From Paraphysomonas bandaiensis (lineage: Eukaryota; Chrysophyceae), in assembly GCA_965644295.1 (NCBI GenBank), contig CBFFRP010000511.1, positions 1 to 26,259 of the forward strand: DNA of 26,259 nucleotides. Direction: 5' to 3'. The notes under the pieces were generated by a model. That model did not search any database. It was given only the letters and a program-made list of their open reading frames with translations, and was not told the DNA's origin. Positions 25,964 to 26,259 of this stretch are shown here, piece after piece. Position 1 is the stretch's first letter. Each line of letters begins with the position of its first letter. Made by a program: the position numbers and the translations under genes.

Positions 25964-26259
25964 GTCAAAAATAATAATTTCCACTCAAACATGGGAGCAT
26001 ATTCTAGCCATTAATTAATGCAAATGCAACTATTGTACACATGCAATGCATCACATCACAATATAAGTGACACTGATAACCCCCCAGACGGCAAGATTTC
26101 ATGATGTTTGGTTAAAAGGGAACTTGAAGAAATATATGGATATTCTGTTCAGAGATCGAAGAAGAGATTATTCCTGTATATGCTACTTGAGCGGTGGAGT
26201 TCTGTCTATGCTACTATGAAATATCTCTTTTCTATACTCTAACTGTGCTTTGACCTGAT
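25964..26259. other. Window end, no gene seen
   Basis: AT-rich sequence without a coding frame or repeat that I can support. Confidence 0.4.

Noticed and set aside
1-26259. CRISPR arrays, bacterial operons, phage defence systems, rRNA or tRNA genes
   Set aside because: No spaced direct repeats, Shine-Dalgarno-linked gene strings or recognisable tRNA cloverleaf or rRNA sequence seen. All strong content is eukaryotic.

Overview
The window is nuclear DNA of a eukaryote. It has spliced genes with very short introns (46-59 bp, GT...AG, with TACTAAT- or TGCTAAT-like branch sites close to the acceptor), a full-length exportin-1 gene, a secretory-pathway membrane lectin, and dense transposable elements of eukaryotic classes. 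The compact introns suggest a protist, alga or early-branching fungus or holozoan relative. I cannot name the clade from sequence alone.

Layout. 1-4664 holds a decayed, 5'-truncated non-LTR retrotransposon (LINE A, + strand). Its ORF2 order can still be read: APE endonuclease end, reverse transcriptase, RNase H, C-terminal zinc-finger domain, 3' UTR. From about 4738 a second member of the family (LINE B) follows. LINE B is split by a nearly intact Ty1/copia element (5708-11000, - strand) with two LTRs that read as identical, a 5-bp target duplication, PBS, PPT and all gag-pol domains, interrupted by one frameshift in integrase. The 3' end of LINE B resumes at 11001-11323.

11777-16727 is the host-gene island. 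A four-exon gene on the - strand encodes a signal peptide, MRH lectin domain, EGF-like module, transmembrane helix and a tail with a YSLL sorting motif. It lies head to head with a two-exon gene for exportin-1 (CRM1/XPO1, + strand). The roughly 570-bp space between them carries a cluster of CGCG-containing motifs and probably serves as a divergent promoter.

16866 onward is again transposon-rich. It starts with a decayed relic of the same copia family in opposite orientation. A 5.25-kb segment (18910-24160) then has inverted-repeat ends flanked by TA and sits inside C-rich sequence that may be one older LINE copy (LINE D). Within it lie a LINE 3' fragment (LINE C), broken coding sequence, and a complete 2.46-kb PIF/Harbinger element with 31-bp TIRs and TGA target duplication, carrying an internally deleted transposase and a second coiled-coil ORF. 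The end of the window has a TATA-preceded short ORF and a small foldback repeat.

Taken together this is a conserved host gene pair between layered transposon insertions. The best candidates for something undescribed are the MRH-EGF-YSLL receptor, the LINE family with a conserved 3' hairpin module and RNase H, the unassigned TA-flanked inverted-repeat element, and the Harbinger accessory protein.
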